DNA from: Haloferax litoreum
GTDB taxonomy: Archaea; Halobacteriota; Halobacteria; Halobacteriales; Haloferacaceae
Direction: 5' to 3'
NCBI RefSeq assembly: GCF_009674605.1
Contig: NZ_WKJO01000001.1
Coordinates: forward strand, 2,790,001-2,854,000
Length of the DNA stretch: 64,000 nucleotides
Shown here piece after piece: positions 33,525 through 42,153 of this stretch (position 1 is its first letter; each line of letters starts with the position of its first letter). The notes beneath the pieces were generated by a model, which saw nothing but the letters and a program-made list of their open reading frames with translations, did not search any database and was not told the origin of the DNA. The position numbers and the translations under genes are program-made.

Positions 33525-34664
33525 TCAGTTGTCGCTAGAGTCGTAGCCGAGGGCGGCGGCCGTGTCGAGCAGTCCGCTGCCCTGCTGGTTCGACGCGAGT
33601 CCGAGGTCCTCTGCCGTGTTCTTGAGCCGCGAGCGAGCTTCGCTGTTCGTGTAGCCGTTGGCCATCAACTGTCCGGCGGCACCGGCGACGTGCGGTGTCG
33701 CCATCGACGTGCCCGAGAAGGTGTCGTAGCCGCCGGGGACCGTGGAGTAGATGTCCGTCCCGGGTGCGATGATTTCGACTTCGGGCCCCGTCGAGGAGAA
33801 CCCAGACAGCGAGTCGTCGCTCGCCGAGGAGGCCACCGCCATGCATTCGCTGTACGCAGCAGGATAGCCCACACAGTCCGTACACGGCCCGGAGTTCCCG
33901 GCCGCGGCGACGAGGAAGACGCCGCGGTCGGCGGCGTACGTGCAGGCATCTTTCACCGTCTGGGAACCCGAAGAGGCACCGAGGCTCAGGGACCCCACGT
34001 CCCACCCCTGGTCGGCCGTGTACTCGATTCCAGCGGCGATGTCGGAGAAGCTCCCCGAGCCACGCTTGTCGAGCACTTTCACCGCGTGCAGCGTCGCATC
34101 GGTCGAGACGCCCTTTACTCCCTGGTTGTTGTCGTCGGCGTTGGCGATTCCCGCGCAGTGAGTGCCGTGGTCGTTGTCGTCGTCCCACGATTCCGCATAT
34201 TTCCCTCTCGACTTGACGAACGCCTTGCCTGCGCCGAGGTTGGCCTGAAGGTCTGGATGGTCCGAGTCGATTCCAGTGTCGAGGATAGCGATGTCAGCTC
34301 CCGCTCCGGTGTCGCCGTTCGCGTGGGCCACCTCCGAGTCCGTGCGGTCGATACCCCACGTGAGTTGCTGGGCGAGCGCGTGCATCGTGCCGTTCACCTC
34401 GACGTAGCGCACGTCGGGGCGGTTTCGCAGCCCTGCAATCGCGTTCTCGTTGACCTCGACTGTCACCGCGTCGAAGTTGAACTCTCGGACGACAGTGTTC
34501 GCCTCGGCCACCGCCGCACGTTTGCCGCTGGCGTCGCTGTAGCCGACGTTGACCTCGATAGTTCCCGGCGAACCTGACGCCATCCCGGCGAGCCCAGTCG
34601 TCGCGACGGCCGCGCCGGCCGCCTTCAGTACGTCACGTCGAGTCTTCCCGTCACGATATACCAT
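33525..34664 (-). CDS. halolysin-type secreted subtilase
   Basis: 379 residues from MVYRDGKTRRDVLKAAG at 34664. A Tat signal (R9-R10) is followed by an I9-type propeptide (about 32-95) and the S8 catalytic domain. The triad is D129 in ILDTGID, H166 in DHGTHCAG and S320 in GTSMATPH, with oxyanion N257. Cysteines at 261, 264 and 274 could form a disulfide. The C-terminal extension known from other halolysins is absent; the protein ends shortly after the catalytic domain. A TATA-like CTTATATTTAAT lies about 60 bp upstream. Confidence 0.92.
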   Translation of the reverse strand: MVYRDGKTRRDVLKAAGAAVATTGLAGMASGSPGTIEVNVGYSDASGKRAAVAEANTVVREFNFDAVTVEVNENAIAGLRNRPDVRYVEVNGTMHALAQQLTWGIDRTDSEVAHANGDTGAGADIAILDTGIDSDHPDLQANLGAGKAFVKSRGKYAESWDDDNDHGTHCAGIANADDNNQGVKGVSTDATLHAVKVLDKRGSGSFSDIAAGIEYTADQGWDVGSLSLGASSGSQTVKDACTYAADRGVFLVAAAGNSGPCTDCVGYPAAYSECMAVASSASDDSLSGFSSTGPEVEIIAPGTDIYSTVPGGYDTFSGTSMATPHVAGAAGQLMANGYTNSEARSRLKNTAEDLGLASNQQGSGLLDTAAALGYDSSDN

Positions 34665-34851
34665 GACAATCGTGAAAGTGTCGCATATTGATATAATTCT
34701 GATGGCCAGCAATTAAATATAAGTTCTTTCGGTAGGTTTAGTATCTACTACTAATAGGTGTCATCCCGACGTATCGTTCACCACCGGTCGTGCGGAAAAG
34801 TCGGGTGCGGCGAACGAGACACCTTTCTACCACCGATTCGTACCCTGATTC

Positions 34852-35598
34852 GTGCAGGTCGTCGGCTACGATACCGAGACACCCGCCCTCTACGTGAGCA
34901 CGAGCGACGGCATCGATTCCGTCGAACTCGACCCGGGGACAGAACTCGAATATCGCCTCGAATCCCGCCACTGTGCCGGAACGATACACGACGGCCACCA
35001 CATCTCGTGTGGCAACGCTCGCGCCCCCTACTGTGACGACCACCGGAGCACGTGGGTCTGCGCCAAGTGTACCGGGATGTGCCTCAAAGACGAGATGGAC
35101 TGCTACGAAGACCACGCCGTCTACCTCGCGGCGTTCGCCCCGGATACGTTCAAAGTCGGCGTCACCCGCCTGTGGCGACTCGAAACGCGCCTCCGCGAGC
35201 AGGGTGCAGACCGCGCGGCGCACATTCGAACCTTCTCCGACGGCCGCGTCGCCCGTGAGTACGAAGCAGAACTCGCAACCGACCTGACCGACCGCGTTCG
35301 CGTGCCGACCAAAATTTCGGGATTCGGTCGAGACATGGACACTGCGGCGTGGAGCGAACTCCTCGCCGAGTTCGACCCTATCGACACGTTCTCGTTCGAC
35401 TACGGACTGGGCCTGTCGGACAGTCCGGTCGCAGAGACCATCGCCGCGGGGACGGTCCGTGGCGTGAAAGGTCGAGTGCTCGTCGTCGAAAACGGCGGCA
35501 CCACCTACGCCGTCGACATGCGCTCACTCGTCGGCTACGAACTCGAACAGGGCGGAACCGACCGAAACCTCCAGTCGAGTCTCGGTGCGTTCGGATGA
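34852..35598 (+). CDS. DUF2797 family cysteine-rich protein
   Basis: 248 residues from a GTG at 34852. A cluster of cysteines at 41, 53, 61, 70, 73, 77 and 84 (CGNARAPYCDDHRSTWVCAKCTGMC) likely binds zinc. The next part, VYLAAFAPDTFKVGVTRLWRLETRLREQGAD, matches the DUF2797 core and a GIY-YIG-like pattern (KVGVT-x2-WR, E at EYEAELATDL). It is therefore possibly a nuclease relative, but the key catalytic set is not certain. It diverges from the halolysin gene. Confidence 0.8.
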   Translation: MQVVGYDTETPALYVSTSDGIDSVELDPGTELEYRLESRHCAGTIHDGHHISCGNARAPYCDDHRSTWVCAKCTGMCLKDEMDCYEDHAVYLAAFAPDTFKVGVTRLWRLETRLREQGADRAAHIRTFSDGRVAREYEAELATDLTDRVRVPTKISGFGRDMDTAAWSELLAEFDPIDTFSFDYGLGLSDSPVAETIAAGTVRGVKGRVLVVENGGTTYAVDMRSLVGYELEQGGTDRNLQSSLGAFG

Positions 35599-35676
35599 GC
35601 GCCGGCGGCAAAGCGTTCGACTCCCGACCTCTGAGAGACCGTCAGCACTTTCCGGGTGGACGGCTAATCCGCGACC

Positions 35677-36084
35677 ATGGCTGACGACGAACCCGCAGAC
35701 GAGACGCAGGCACCCGACGACGAGCAATCTGGTGAAGAAGAGAAGTCGTTCCGTGAGCGGGTCGAAGAGATTCGCAAGCGACGGGAGAAAGAACGCGAAG
35801 AAGGTGAGCGACCGTCCCCCGAAGAGATGATGGGCGGCGGCGGCCCTGGCGGAATGGGCGGCGGCATGGGCGGCGGCAACCCCTTCGCACAGATGATGAG
35901 CGGCATGATGGGCGGCGGTGGCCCCGGCGGAGCACCCGGCATGGGCGCAAGCCAGCGTGACCCCGAACAGAGTGGCGGCGACAACGAGGCACTCGTCCGC
36001 GAAGTTCGACAACTCCGCGACGAAGTTCGTGACGTGAACCGCGAACTGCGGCGCATCGCCGACGCACTCGAAAACCGCGACTAA
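35677..36084 (+). CDS. Gly/Met-rich acidic coiled-coil protein
   Basis: 135 residues in three parts: a very charged helix (about 20-50, FRERVEEIRKRREKEREEGERP), a Gly/Met-rich low-complexity middle (52-90) made of MMGGGGPGG-like units, and a C-terminal coiled coil (103-133, ALVREVRQLRDEVRDVNRELRRIADALE). No signal or membrane helix is present. The DNA in the middle is GGC/GGN repetitive. I do not recognise a family with known function; assembly or scaffold behaviour is a guess. Confidence 0.6.
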   Translation: MADDEPADETQAPDDEQSGEEEKSFRERVEEIRKRREKEREEGERPSPEEMMGGGGPGGMGGGMGGGNPFAQMMSGMMGGGGPGGAPGMGASQRDPEQSGGDNEALVREVRQLRDEVRDVNRELRRIADALENRD

Positions 36085-36110
36085 CGCGGCTTCACAGTCG
36101 GTCTCTTCTC

Positions 36111-37211
36111 TTATTGGAGTCGGTCGTAGAGCGCCGCCAGTCTATCGACCGAGTGTTCGACGCTCACCTCGTCCCGGCGTTCGAGGCACCGCGCGCTGAG
36201 TTCCTCCTGTTCAGACAACGCCCGCTCGATTCCTCGTTTGAAGCCGTCGACGTCGCCCGACTCGTAGTGATACCCCGTCTGTCCATCGACGATGGTATCC
36301 TCCAGCGCACCTTCGTTCACGCCCACGACGGGCGTCCCACAGGCGTTGGCTTCCAGCGCGACGAGACCCTGCGTCTCGACCGGACTGGGGAAGCCGAACA
36401 CGTCGAGTGCGGAGTAGAACGCCGGGAGTTCCTCGCGGTCTAAAAAGCCGAGGAACCGAGCGTCTACGTCGAGGTCGGTGGCGAGTCGCTCCAACTCGTC
36501 GCGGGCGGGACCGTCGCCGCCCAACACGAGCGTCACGTCGAGGTCTGCCGCCGCGTGGACGAGTTCGTCGAGGTGTTTCTCGTAGCCGTGGCGACCGGTG
36601 TACCCGACGAGTGGACCGTCTCCGAGGCCGTATCGTTCGCGGAAGGCGTCCCCGTCGGCCGGAGCGAACTGTTCGGTATCGATACCGTTCGAGAGGACGA
36701 CGATTTCGGCGTCGACGCCGACTTCGTCCACGAGGCGTCGCTTCGCGTCCTCGCTCGGGACGATGACCGCGTCGGCACGGTCGAAGAACCACCGTTCGTA
36801 GCGCTCGGCGGTTCGTTCGACGCCGCGTTCGATGACTTCGACCGAACTGAGATACTCGGCGTACTCGCCAGTCGGGGTGTGGTAGGTCGCCACGAACGGC
36901 AAGTCACGGCGACGAGCGAGTCGCAGACCTGCTAACCCGAGGCCGAACGGCGTGTGCGCGTGGACGAGTTCCGCGTCTTCGACGGCATCGGGGACGCGCG
37001 GCACGCCGACGCGCATGCCCTCGTAGAACGGGAACGGAAGGCTCCGAACGGCGTATTCCCCCGGTTCGGGTGCGTACTCGTCGTCTTTCGGGAAGACGAC
37101 GTCCATGCGGCCACCGCGACGTTGCCACCGCTCGCGCCACGTCTGAATCGTGTACGTGACGCCGTTGACGGTCGGCAGGTACGTGTCGGTGAAGGCGGCG
37201 ACCGACTGCAT
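36111..37211 (-). CDS. GT4 family glycosyltransferase
   Basis: 366 residues with the GT-B fold of family 4. The N-terminal domain starts VAAFTDTYLPTVNGVTYTIQTW and has HAHTPFGLGLAGLRLARR and YHTPTGEYAEYL. The C-terminal donor domain has VGYTGRHGYEKHLDELV and the E-x7-E motif in SPVETQGLVALEANACGTPVV. The pattern is close to archaeal and bacterial mannosyl- or glucosyltransferases acting on lipids or polysaccharides. It lies 96 bp downstream of a second GT4 gene on the same strand. Confidence 0.9.
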   Translation of the reverse strand: MQSVAAFTDTYLPTVNGVTYTIQTWRERWQRRGGRMDVVFPKDDEYAPEPGEYAVRSLPFPFYEGMRVGVPRVPDAVEDAELVHAHTPFGLGLAGLRLARRRDLPFVATYHTPTGEYAEYLSSVEVIERGVERTAERYERWFFDRADAVIVPSEDAKRRLVDEVGVDAEIVVLSNGIDTEQFAPADGDAFRERYGLGDGPLVGYTGRHGYEKHLDELVHAAADLDVTLVLGGDGPARDELERLATDLDVDARFLGFLDREELPAFYSALDVFGFPSPVETQGLVALEANACGTPVVGVNEGALEDTIVDGQTGYHYESGDVDGFKRGIERALSEQEELSARCLERRDEVSVEHSVDRLAALYDRLQ

Positions 37212-37307
37212 GGGCGGTGCTGTGAGGCCAACGGGATAAACTGTTGTGACTTCTCGCTGGCGTGTCAGTGTGTCGCGAAGCGTCGGTGGACGGGAGAACG
37301 AGTCGAC

Positions 37308-38366
37308 TCAGTCGAGGGTCCCGGCGAGGGCGTCTTCGTACGTCTCGACGAGTCGGTCGCCGACGCGGTCCAGACTGTGCTCTGCAGCGGTCGCACGCGC
37401 GTTCTCGCCGAGGCGACGACGGAGGGCCGGGTCGCGGTCGAGCAGGTCGAGGGCGCGACGGAACTCCTCGTCGGTCGAGCACTTGAGGCAGTCGTATCCG
37501 TGGGTGTAGAACTCCTCGAACACGGGGATGTCGCGGAGGACCACGGCTTTGCCGCACGCCATCGCTTCGAGGACGGCGATGCCTTGATTCTCGTTCTTCG
37601 TCGGGAAGAGGTAGACGTCGCCCGCGCCGAACGCGCCACGAATGTCGTCTATCCACCCGGTGAACGTCACGTTCTCGGGGGCGTTTTCGACCCAGTATTT
37701 GACTTTCTTCGAGGCGTGCGGCCCGGTGTCGTACGGGCCGAACCACGCGAAGTCGTACTCCGTCTGTTTGGCGACGGTGCAGAAGGTCGTCAGGCCCTTC
37801 CGCTCGAAGACGTTGCCGACGGCGAAGACGGTCATCCCGTCGAGGTCGTACTTCTCGCGGTACTCGTCGCGGAAGTCCTCGAACCCTTCGAGAGAGTCGG
37901 TGTCGACACCGTTCGAGATAGGGCGAATCGGGGCATCGACCGGGTACGATTCGAGGACGCGCTTGGTGTACTCGGAGGGACAGAGGACCACGTCTGCTTG
38001 CGAGTAGAACCATTTGAGGTACCTTCCGAGGGCGGGGCCAACGGCGTTGGACCCACGGAAACTCTCGGCGAAGTCCTCACGGGTGACGTGCGAGTGGAGG
38101 ACGAGTGGAATGTCGTTTCGCTTCGCGTGTCTGGCGACGGCGACCGACCCCGGTCCGATGAGGTTGCAGTGGGCGATGTCGTAGTCGCGGAAGACGCAGT
38201 TACCGCGCACGGCGTCGGCTGCAGCGGTGAGCGGTGAATCGGGCCACGGGGACGTGACGACGTCCACGTCGGTGGTCGCCAGTGCTGCCCGCTGTTGGTC
38301 GGTGGAGGTCCCGATACCGCTCCGTTCGAGTTGCGAGGCGAACTCGAGGTAGTTCAGTACGCGCAC
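37308..38366 (-). CDS. GT4 family glycosyltransferase
   Basis: 352 residues from a GTG at 38366 (VRVLNYLEFASQLERSGIGT); the frame runs on to 38810 as antisense to rnp4 and is not coding there. GT-B landmarks include LVLHSHVTREDFAESF, DVVLCPSEYTKRVLESY, FAVGNVFERKGLTTFCTVAKQ and the E-x7-E region KNENQGIAVLEAMACGKAVV. It resembles haloarchaeal glycolipid-type GT4 enzymes. Upstream of the other GT4 gene, so the two probably act in one pathway. Confidence 0.88.
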   Translation of the reverse strand: MRVLNYLEFASQLERSGIGTSTDQQRAALATTDVDVVTSPWPDSPLTAAADAVRGNCVFRDYDIAHCNLIGPGSVAVARHAKRNDIPLVLHSHVTREDFAESFRGSNAVGPALGRYLKWFYSQADVVLCPSEYTKRVLESYPVDAPIRPISNGVDTDSLEGFEDFRDEYREKYDLDGMTVFAVGNVFERKGLTTFCTVAKQTEYDFAWFGPYDTGPHASKKVKYWVENAPENVTFTGWIDDIRGAFGAGDVYLFPTKNENQGIAVLEAMACGKAVVLRDIPVFEEFYTHGYDCLKCSTDEEFRRALDLLDRDPALRRRLGENARATAAEHSLDRVGDRLVETYEDALAGTLD

Positions 38367-38495
38367 GTTCCGGGTTTCTTCCGGGTGGGATTTGACCCTA
38401 CCGGCTTTCCGGTCGGTCACGTGCTGGGACTCCGGTCGGTCGGTTCGCTCCGATGCTTCGGAACGCCTATGTCTCGGCCACTCCCCCGACCTACC

Positions 38496-38771
38496 ATGAG
38501 CATCGCGGAGGAGCGAATCGACCGACTCCACCACCTCGCCCGCGAGGCGGCCTCGGACCGGGACCACGACCGGGCCCGAGACTACGTCCGTCTCGCCCGT
38601 CGCGTCGCAGAGCGGAATCGCTGCGGTCTCCCGAAGGAGTTCCGCCGGTTCACGTGCGACGAGTGCGATGCGTATCTCGTTCCGGGAGTCAACGCCCGCG
38701 TCCGAACCCGGCCGGGGGGACACGTCGTCGTCAGGTGCGATTGCGGCGCGACGGAACGCTACCCGTACTGA
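38496..38771 (+). CDS. rnp4: ribonuclease P protein component 4 (Rpr2)
   Basis: 91 residues. An N-terminal helical pair (ERIDRLHHLAREAASDRDHDRARDYVRLARRVAERNRCGLP) is followed by the zinc ribbon with C54, C57, C81 and C83. RNase P protein Rpp21/Rpr2 binds the specificity domain of the RNA with Rpp29 and helps mature tRNA 5' ends. One loop is shortened so the second ligand pair is C-x-C. First gene of the rnp4-yhbY-mscS array. Confidence 0.9.
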   Translation: MSIAEERIDRLHHLAREAASDRDHDRARDYVRLARRVAERNRCGLPKEFRRFTCDECDAYLVPGVNARVRTRPGGHVVVRCDCGATERYPY

Positions 38772-38864
38772 CGACGGCGAGTGCGCTCGAACCGTGGGTA
38801 CGACCACCAAGCGCCGCCCAAAGCCTTACTATTGAAGGGCCCTCGAACATAGTAGAATCCACGC

Positions 38865-39113
38865 ATGAACACGCAGGACCTGCGAAAGGAAGCCCACGAC
38901 CTCGACGTGACGGTCTGGGTAGGAAAGAGTGGAATCGAGGCTGTCGTCGGCGAACTGAACGACCAACTCGCCGACCGAAACCTCGTCAAGGCGAAGTTCC
39001 TCCGCGCGGCCCTCGGCGGGACGACTATCGACGAGGCGGCCGCAGACCTCGCCGAACGAGTGAACGCGGACCTCATCGAGACACGGGGGAAAACAGCAGT
39101 CTTCCATAGATGA
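38865..39113 (+). CDS. CRM-domain (YhbY-type) RNA-binding protein
   Basis: 82 residues, one CRM/YhbY domain: VTVWVGKSGIEAVVGELNDQL holds the GxxG-like RNA loop, and LVKAKFLRA and LIETRGKTAVFHR are typical. In archaea this domain is encoded beside RNase P or ribosome genes, and family members associate with pre-ribosomal or tRNA-like RNA. It lies 93 bp after rnp4, and its stop overlaps the mscS start. Confidence 0.9.
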   Translation: MNTQDLRKEAHDLDVTVWVGKSGIEAVVGELNDQLADRNLVKAKFLRAALGGTTIDEAAADLAERVNADLIETRGKTAVFHR

Positions 39114-40018
39114 GCGTCTACACACTCCCCCTCCAGTTACAGGGTGACGGCGGAGCAATCGGTCGTGTTCTCGCACAGCAGAGCATTCCGTACGCGGGAA
39201 TACTCGGGACACTTCTCGGATTCGTCGTCGGGTTCGTCGTCGTCTACATCGTCGGGAAGGCCCTCTTGTCGTCCATCCTTCGTCGTATCCTCGACCGACG
39301 CGGGGCGGACGAGCACGCCCAGAAGCCGTTGATGAAGGTCGTGACGCTCGTCGTGGCGTTCGTCGCCCTCGGCGCTGGATTCGCACTCGCTGGACTCGGG
39401 AACATCCTGCAGTCACTCGCGACCATCGGTGCGGCGGCGACACTCGCGATTGGCTTTGCGCTGCAAGACGTCATCGCGAACTTCGTCGCGGGTATCTTCA
39501 TCTTCACCGACAAACCGTTCCGAATCAACGACTGGATAGAGTGGGACGGTAACTCCGGTGTCGTCGAGGACATCTCCTTCCGCGTGACGCGCGTTCGGAC
39601 CTTCGACAACGAACTGCTCACTGTCCCGAACTCGCAACTCACCGACGGTGTCATCAAGAACCCCGTCGCGAAGGACAAACTCCGCCTGCAGGTGCCGTTC
39701 GGCATCGGATACGACGACGACATCCAGAAGGCGACGGACATCATCCTCGAAGAGGCCGAAACCCACGACGGTATCATGGACGACCCTGCGCCGTCGGTTC
39801 GCCTGACCGAACTGGGCGACTCGTCCGTCACGCTCAAGTCGCGCATCTGGATTGCCGACCCAAGCCGTGCCGACTTCGTCAAGACGCGCGGCGAGTACGT
39901 GACGTCGGTGAAAGAACAGTTCGACGCAGAGGGTATCGACATCCCCTACCCGAACCGGACGCTCAGTGGCGAACTGTCCGTCGGCGGAATGGACCGTCTC
40001 GTCCAGTCGAACGACTGA
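39110..40018 (+). CDS. small-conductance mechanosensitive channel, MscS family
   Basis: 302 residues. Three hydrophobic helices (about 28-52, 76-98, 104-128) are followed by the MscS beta domain with GFALQDVIANFVAGIFIFTDKPFRINDWIEW and ITRVRTFDNELLTVPNSQLTDGVIKNP-like sequence, then the alpha-beta C-domain. It releases solutes on hypo-osmotic shock, relevant for a halophile. The ATGA overlap with the CRM gene is typical of this haloarchaeal array. Confidence 0.93.
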   Translation: MSVYTLPLQLQGDGGAIGRVLAQQSIPYAGILGTLLGFVVGFVVVYIVGKALLSSILRRILDRRGADEHAQKPLMKVVTLVVAFVALGAGFALAGLGNILQSLATIGAAATLAIGFALQDVIANFVAGIFIFTDKPFRINDWIEWDGNSGVVEDISFRVTRVRTFDNELLTVPNSQLTDGVIKNPVAKDKLRLQVPFGIGYDDDIQKATDIILEEAETHDGIMDDPAPSVRLTELGDSSVTLKSRIWIADPSRADFVKTRGEYVTSVKEQFDAEGIDIPYPNRTLSGELSVGGMDRLVQSND

Positions 40019-40093
40019 GATTCACGGTATCACCGAGACGCGGGCGCGCCGGTACCTCGCGTCCTCCATCTCGATTTTTTACTCGCTGACCGC

Positions 40094-40906
40094 TTAGAGT
40101 TCGATACGTTCGACCAGTTGCTCTTCGGACCGGGTGTTGACGGCGACGATTTTGACGTCGCCTTCGAGACCCGACCCGTCGAGTTTCGCCTTGAGTAGGT
40201 TGTCGACCTGGTAGACGCCGGCCGCGTTCACCATCTCGATTTCGACGAGGACGGGCGTGTCGTCACCTTCTTTCAGCGACACGTTACTGATTGCTTGACT
40301 GGAGAGCGTGTTGATGCCGCGTCCACCTTTCTCGTACGGGATGCGTGACCGACCGTGTTCCATGTCGAGGGCGTCTGCGACGCGGATGACACCCGCTTCG
40401 AGAGTGAGTGGGTCTTCCTCGCGATGGTGACAGAGAATCGCGTGGAGGACTTCGGCTTTCATTCGGACGGTATCCGCGAGGTCGTAGAACTGCGGGAGGA
40501 ACCTGTCGAGCACGTCAGATGCGAGCGGAATCGAGTAGTACGCGTGCTCGTCACGGTGGACGATGTGCCCGATGTCGTGTAACTGTGCTGCGAGCGCGAT
40601 GATGACGGCTTCGTCCGCTTCGTCGAGGCCTTGGTCTGCAGCGCCGTTGAACTCGCACCCACCGCGCTTGAGAAGGTCGTAGAGGCGAAGCGCACGGTTA
40701 CGGACGATTTCGATGTGCTTCGGACCGTGGTCGTTGTAGCCCTTGCGCGTGACCGCGTTCACGTTCTGCGCTTCGAGGAGGGTCGTCACCTCTTCGTCTT
40801 CGAGGAGGACAGGGAGAATCTCGTTGAGTTTCTCGTCGGGGAAGGCGTGGTCGGCGTCAGGGTCGTAGACCCGACCACCGTTGATAGTCTCTTCAGAATC
40901 GGCCAT
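40094..40906 (-). CDS. HD-domain metal-dependent phosphohydrolase
   Basis: 270 residues. HD motif residues are H60 (NDHGPKH), H110-D111 (LHDIGH), and a later Asp in RVADALDMEHGR, giving the usual H...HD...D set. The C-terminal 70 residues (NVSLKEGDDTPVLVEIEMVNAAGVYQVDNLLKAKLDGSGLEGDVKIVAVN) form an added beta-alpha domain. Archaeal HD proteins of this type may act on nucleotides; the substrate is unknown. It is on the opposite strand to mscS and next to the peroxiredoxin. Confidence 0.85.
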   Translation of the reverse strand: MADSEETINGGRVYDPDADHAFPDEKLNEILPVLLEDEEVTTLLEAQNVNAVTRKGYNDHGPKHIEIVRNRALRLYDLLKRGGCEFNGAADQGLDEADEAVIIALAAQLHDIGHIVHRDEHAYYSIPLASDVLDRFLPQFYDLADTVRMKAEVLHAILCHHREEDPLTLEAGVIRVADALDMEHGRSRIPYEKGGRGINTLSSQAISNVSLKEGDDTPVLVEIEMVNAAGVYQVDNLLKAKLDGSGLEGDVKIVAVNTRSEEQLVERIEL

Positions 40907-40978
40907 GGCGTGAGTGGTCCTCGCAGCAAGAAAAAAGGATTGGCGTGAATGCGATACGGGAGCGTGCCGCGTGCCGGT

Positions 40979-41482
40979 TTACGCTGCTTCGGACGGTTCT
41001 TCGACCGTCTTGGATGCCGCCTGTTCGACGGCGTCGTAGTCGGGTTCGACGCCGGGGTCGTCGCTGACCCACTCGTAGGTGACTTCGCCGTCTGCGTTCA
41101 CGACGAAGACAGCGCGCTTGGCGACACTGTAGACGCCGAGGTCTGCGAAGTCCATCTCCACGTCGTAGGCCTCGATGAGGTTGCGGTTGGTGTCGCTGAT
41201 GAGGTCGAAATTGAGGTCGTTCTTCTCGGCGAATTCGGAGAGCGTGAACGGCGTGTCGATACTGATGCCGTAGACCGTCGCGCCGATGTCGTCGAAGTTG
41301 GCCATCTGGTCGCGGAAGGTGCACATCTCCGTGGTGCACACGCCGGTGAACGCCGCGGGGAAGAACGCGAGGACGATGGGTGCGTCGTCGAGGTTCTCAG
41401 AGAGCGTGAACGACTCGATGTCGCCGTCGATGTCCGTCTTCGGTGCGGTGAAGTCTGGGGCAGAGTCTCCGACAGATACCAT
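40979..41482 (-). CDS. peroxiredoxin (AhpC/TSA family)
   Basis: 167 residues from MVSVGDSAPDFTAPK at 41482, with TATA-like CTTATATT beyond the start; the longer frame to 41578 is discarded. The peroxidatic Cys is C49 in PAAFTGVCTTEMCTF, with a second Cys at C54; the resolving partner elsewhere in the chain is not evident, so a 1-Cys or atypical 2-Cys mechanism is possible. It reduces hydrogen peroxide and organic peroxides in the cytoplasm. Confidence 0.9.
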   Translation of the reverse strand: MVSVGDSAPDFTAPKTDIDGDIESFTLSENLDDAPIVLAFFPAAFTGVCTTEMCTFRDQMANFDDIGATVYGISIDTPFTLSEFAEKNDLNFDLISDTNRNLIEAYDVEMDFADLGVYSVAKRAVFVVNADGEVTYEWVSDDPGVEPDYDAVEQAASKTVEEPSEAA

Positions 41483-41746
41483 ATAACCACAATATTGAGG
41501 TTGCCACCTTATATTCACGGGAATTGGAACGACTGTCCGCGACGAAAATCGATAGACTGTGTGTTTGTCACCCGACACGATGTGTCAGATTCGAATCGGT
41601 TCGATATCAGCTCCATTCACGTATCCACAGGTTTCGAGGCTCGTGTCGACGTTTCGCGACAGTTCACTCTGGCCGATAGTCTCTTATTCGAGAAGCCGTA
41701 GAAGGCAAAAAGCCTATAATTGCCACTGGGTTACGCAAAAACAGCG

Positions 41747-41998
41747 ATGTTCGAGACCATCACCCCTCTGTTCCCCGGACTCCCGGGCGGGCCGGAGCTG
41801 CTCATCGTCCTCCTCGTGCTCGTCCTGCTGTTCGGCGCGAACAAGATTCCGAAGCTCGCGCGGTCCACCGGGCAGGCAATGGGCGAGTTCAAGCGCGGAC
41901 GTAGCGAAATCGAAGAAGAGCTCTCAGAGATGCAAGGCGAAGACGACGACGAAGACGACTTCTCCACGGAGAAGACGTCGGCTAAGGCGGAGAACTAA
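41747..41998 (+). CDS. tatA: twin-arginine translocase subunit TatA
   Basis: 83 residues from MFETITPLFPGLPGGPELL at 41747. A single N-terminal membrane helix (about 12-29, GGPELLIVLLVLVLLFG) leads by an FGANKIP turn into the amphipathic helix LARSTGQAMGEFKRGRSEIEEEL, then an acidic tail. This is the pore-forming Tat component; several proteins in the window (livK, halolysin, halocyanin) carry Tat signals. TATA box CCTATAATT near 41712 gives a short or no leader. Confidence 0.92.
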   Translation: MFETITPLFPGLPGGPELLIVLLVLVLLFGANKIPKLARSTGQAMGEFKRGRSEIEEELSEMQGEDDDEDDFSTEKTSAKAEN

Positions 41999-42080
41999 TC
42001 GCAGCTCCATCTCTCGTTTCTCTCGGCCCAGTGGGGTCGAACCACGCGATTTTTGTCGAGTCCTGAGAGAGTTCTCGGCA

Positions 42081-42153
42081 GGGCGTGTGGCCTAGTGGAC
42101 AGGGCGAGAGGTTCCTAACCTCTCGATCGCGGGTTCGAATCCCGTCACGCCCG
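42081..42153 (+). tRNA. tRNA-Arg (anticodon CCU)
   Basis: A 73-nt cloverleaf: acceptor GGGCGTG/CACGCCC with discriminator G at 42153, D-arm GCCT...GGGC, anticodon stem AGAGG/CCTCT with loop TTCCTAA, hence anticodon CCU reading AGG, and T-arm GCGGG-TTCGAAT-CCCGT. No intron is visible. The 3' CCA is not encoded. Fragments of its 3' end are repeated downstream. Confidence 0.97.

Noticed and set aside
36954-38237. 427-residue frame antisense to the two glycosyltransferases
   Set aside because: Shadow frame spanning two genes; no domain seen.
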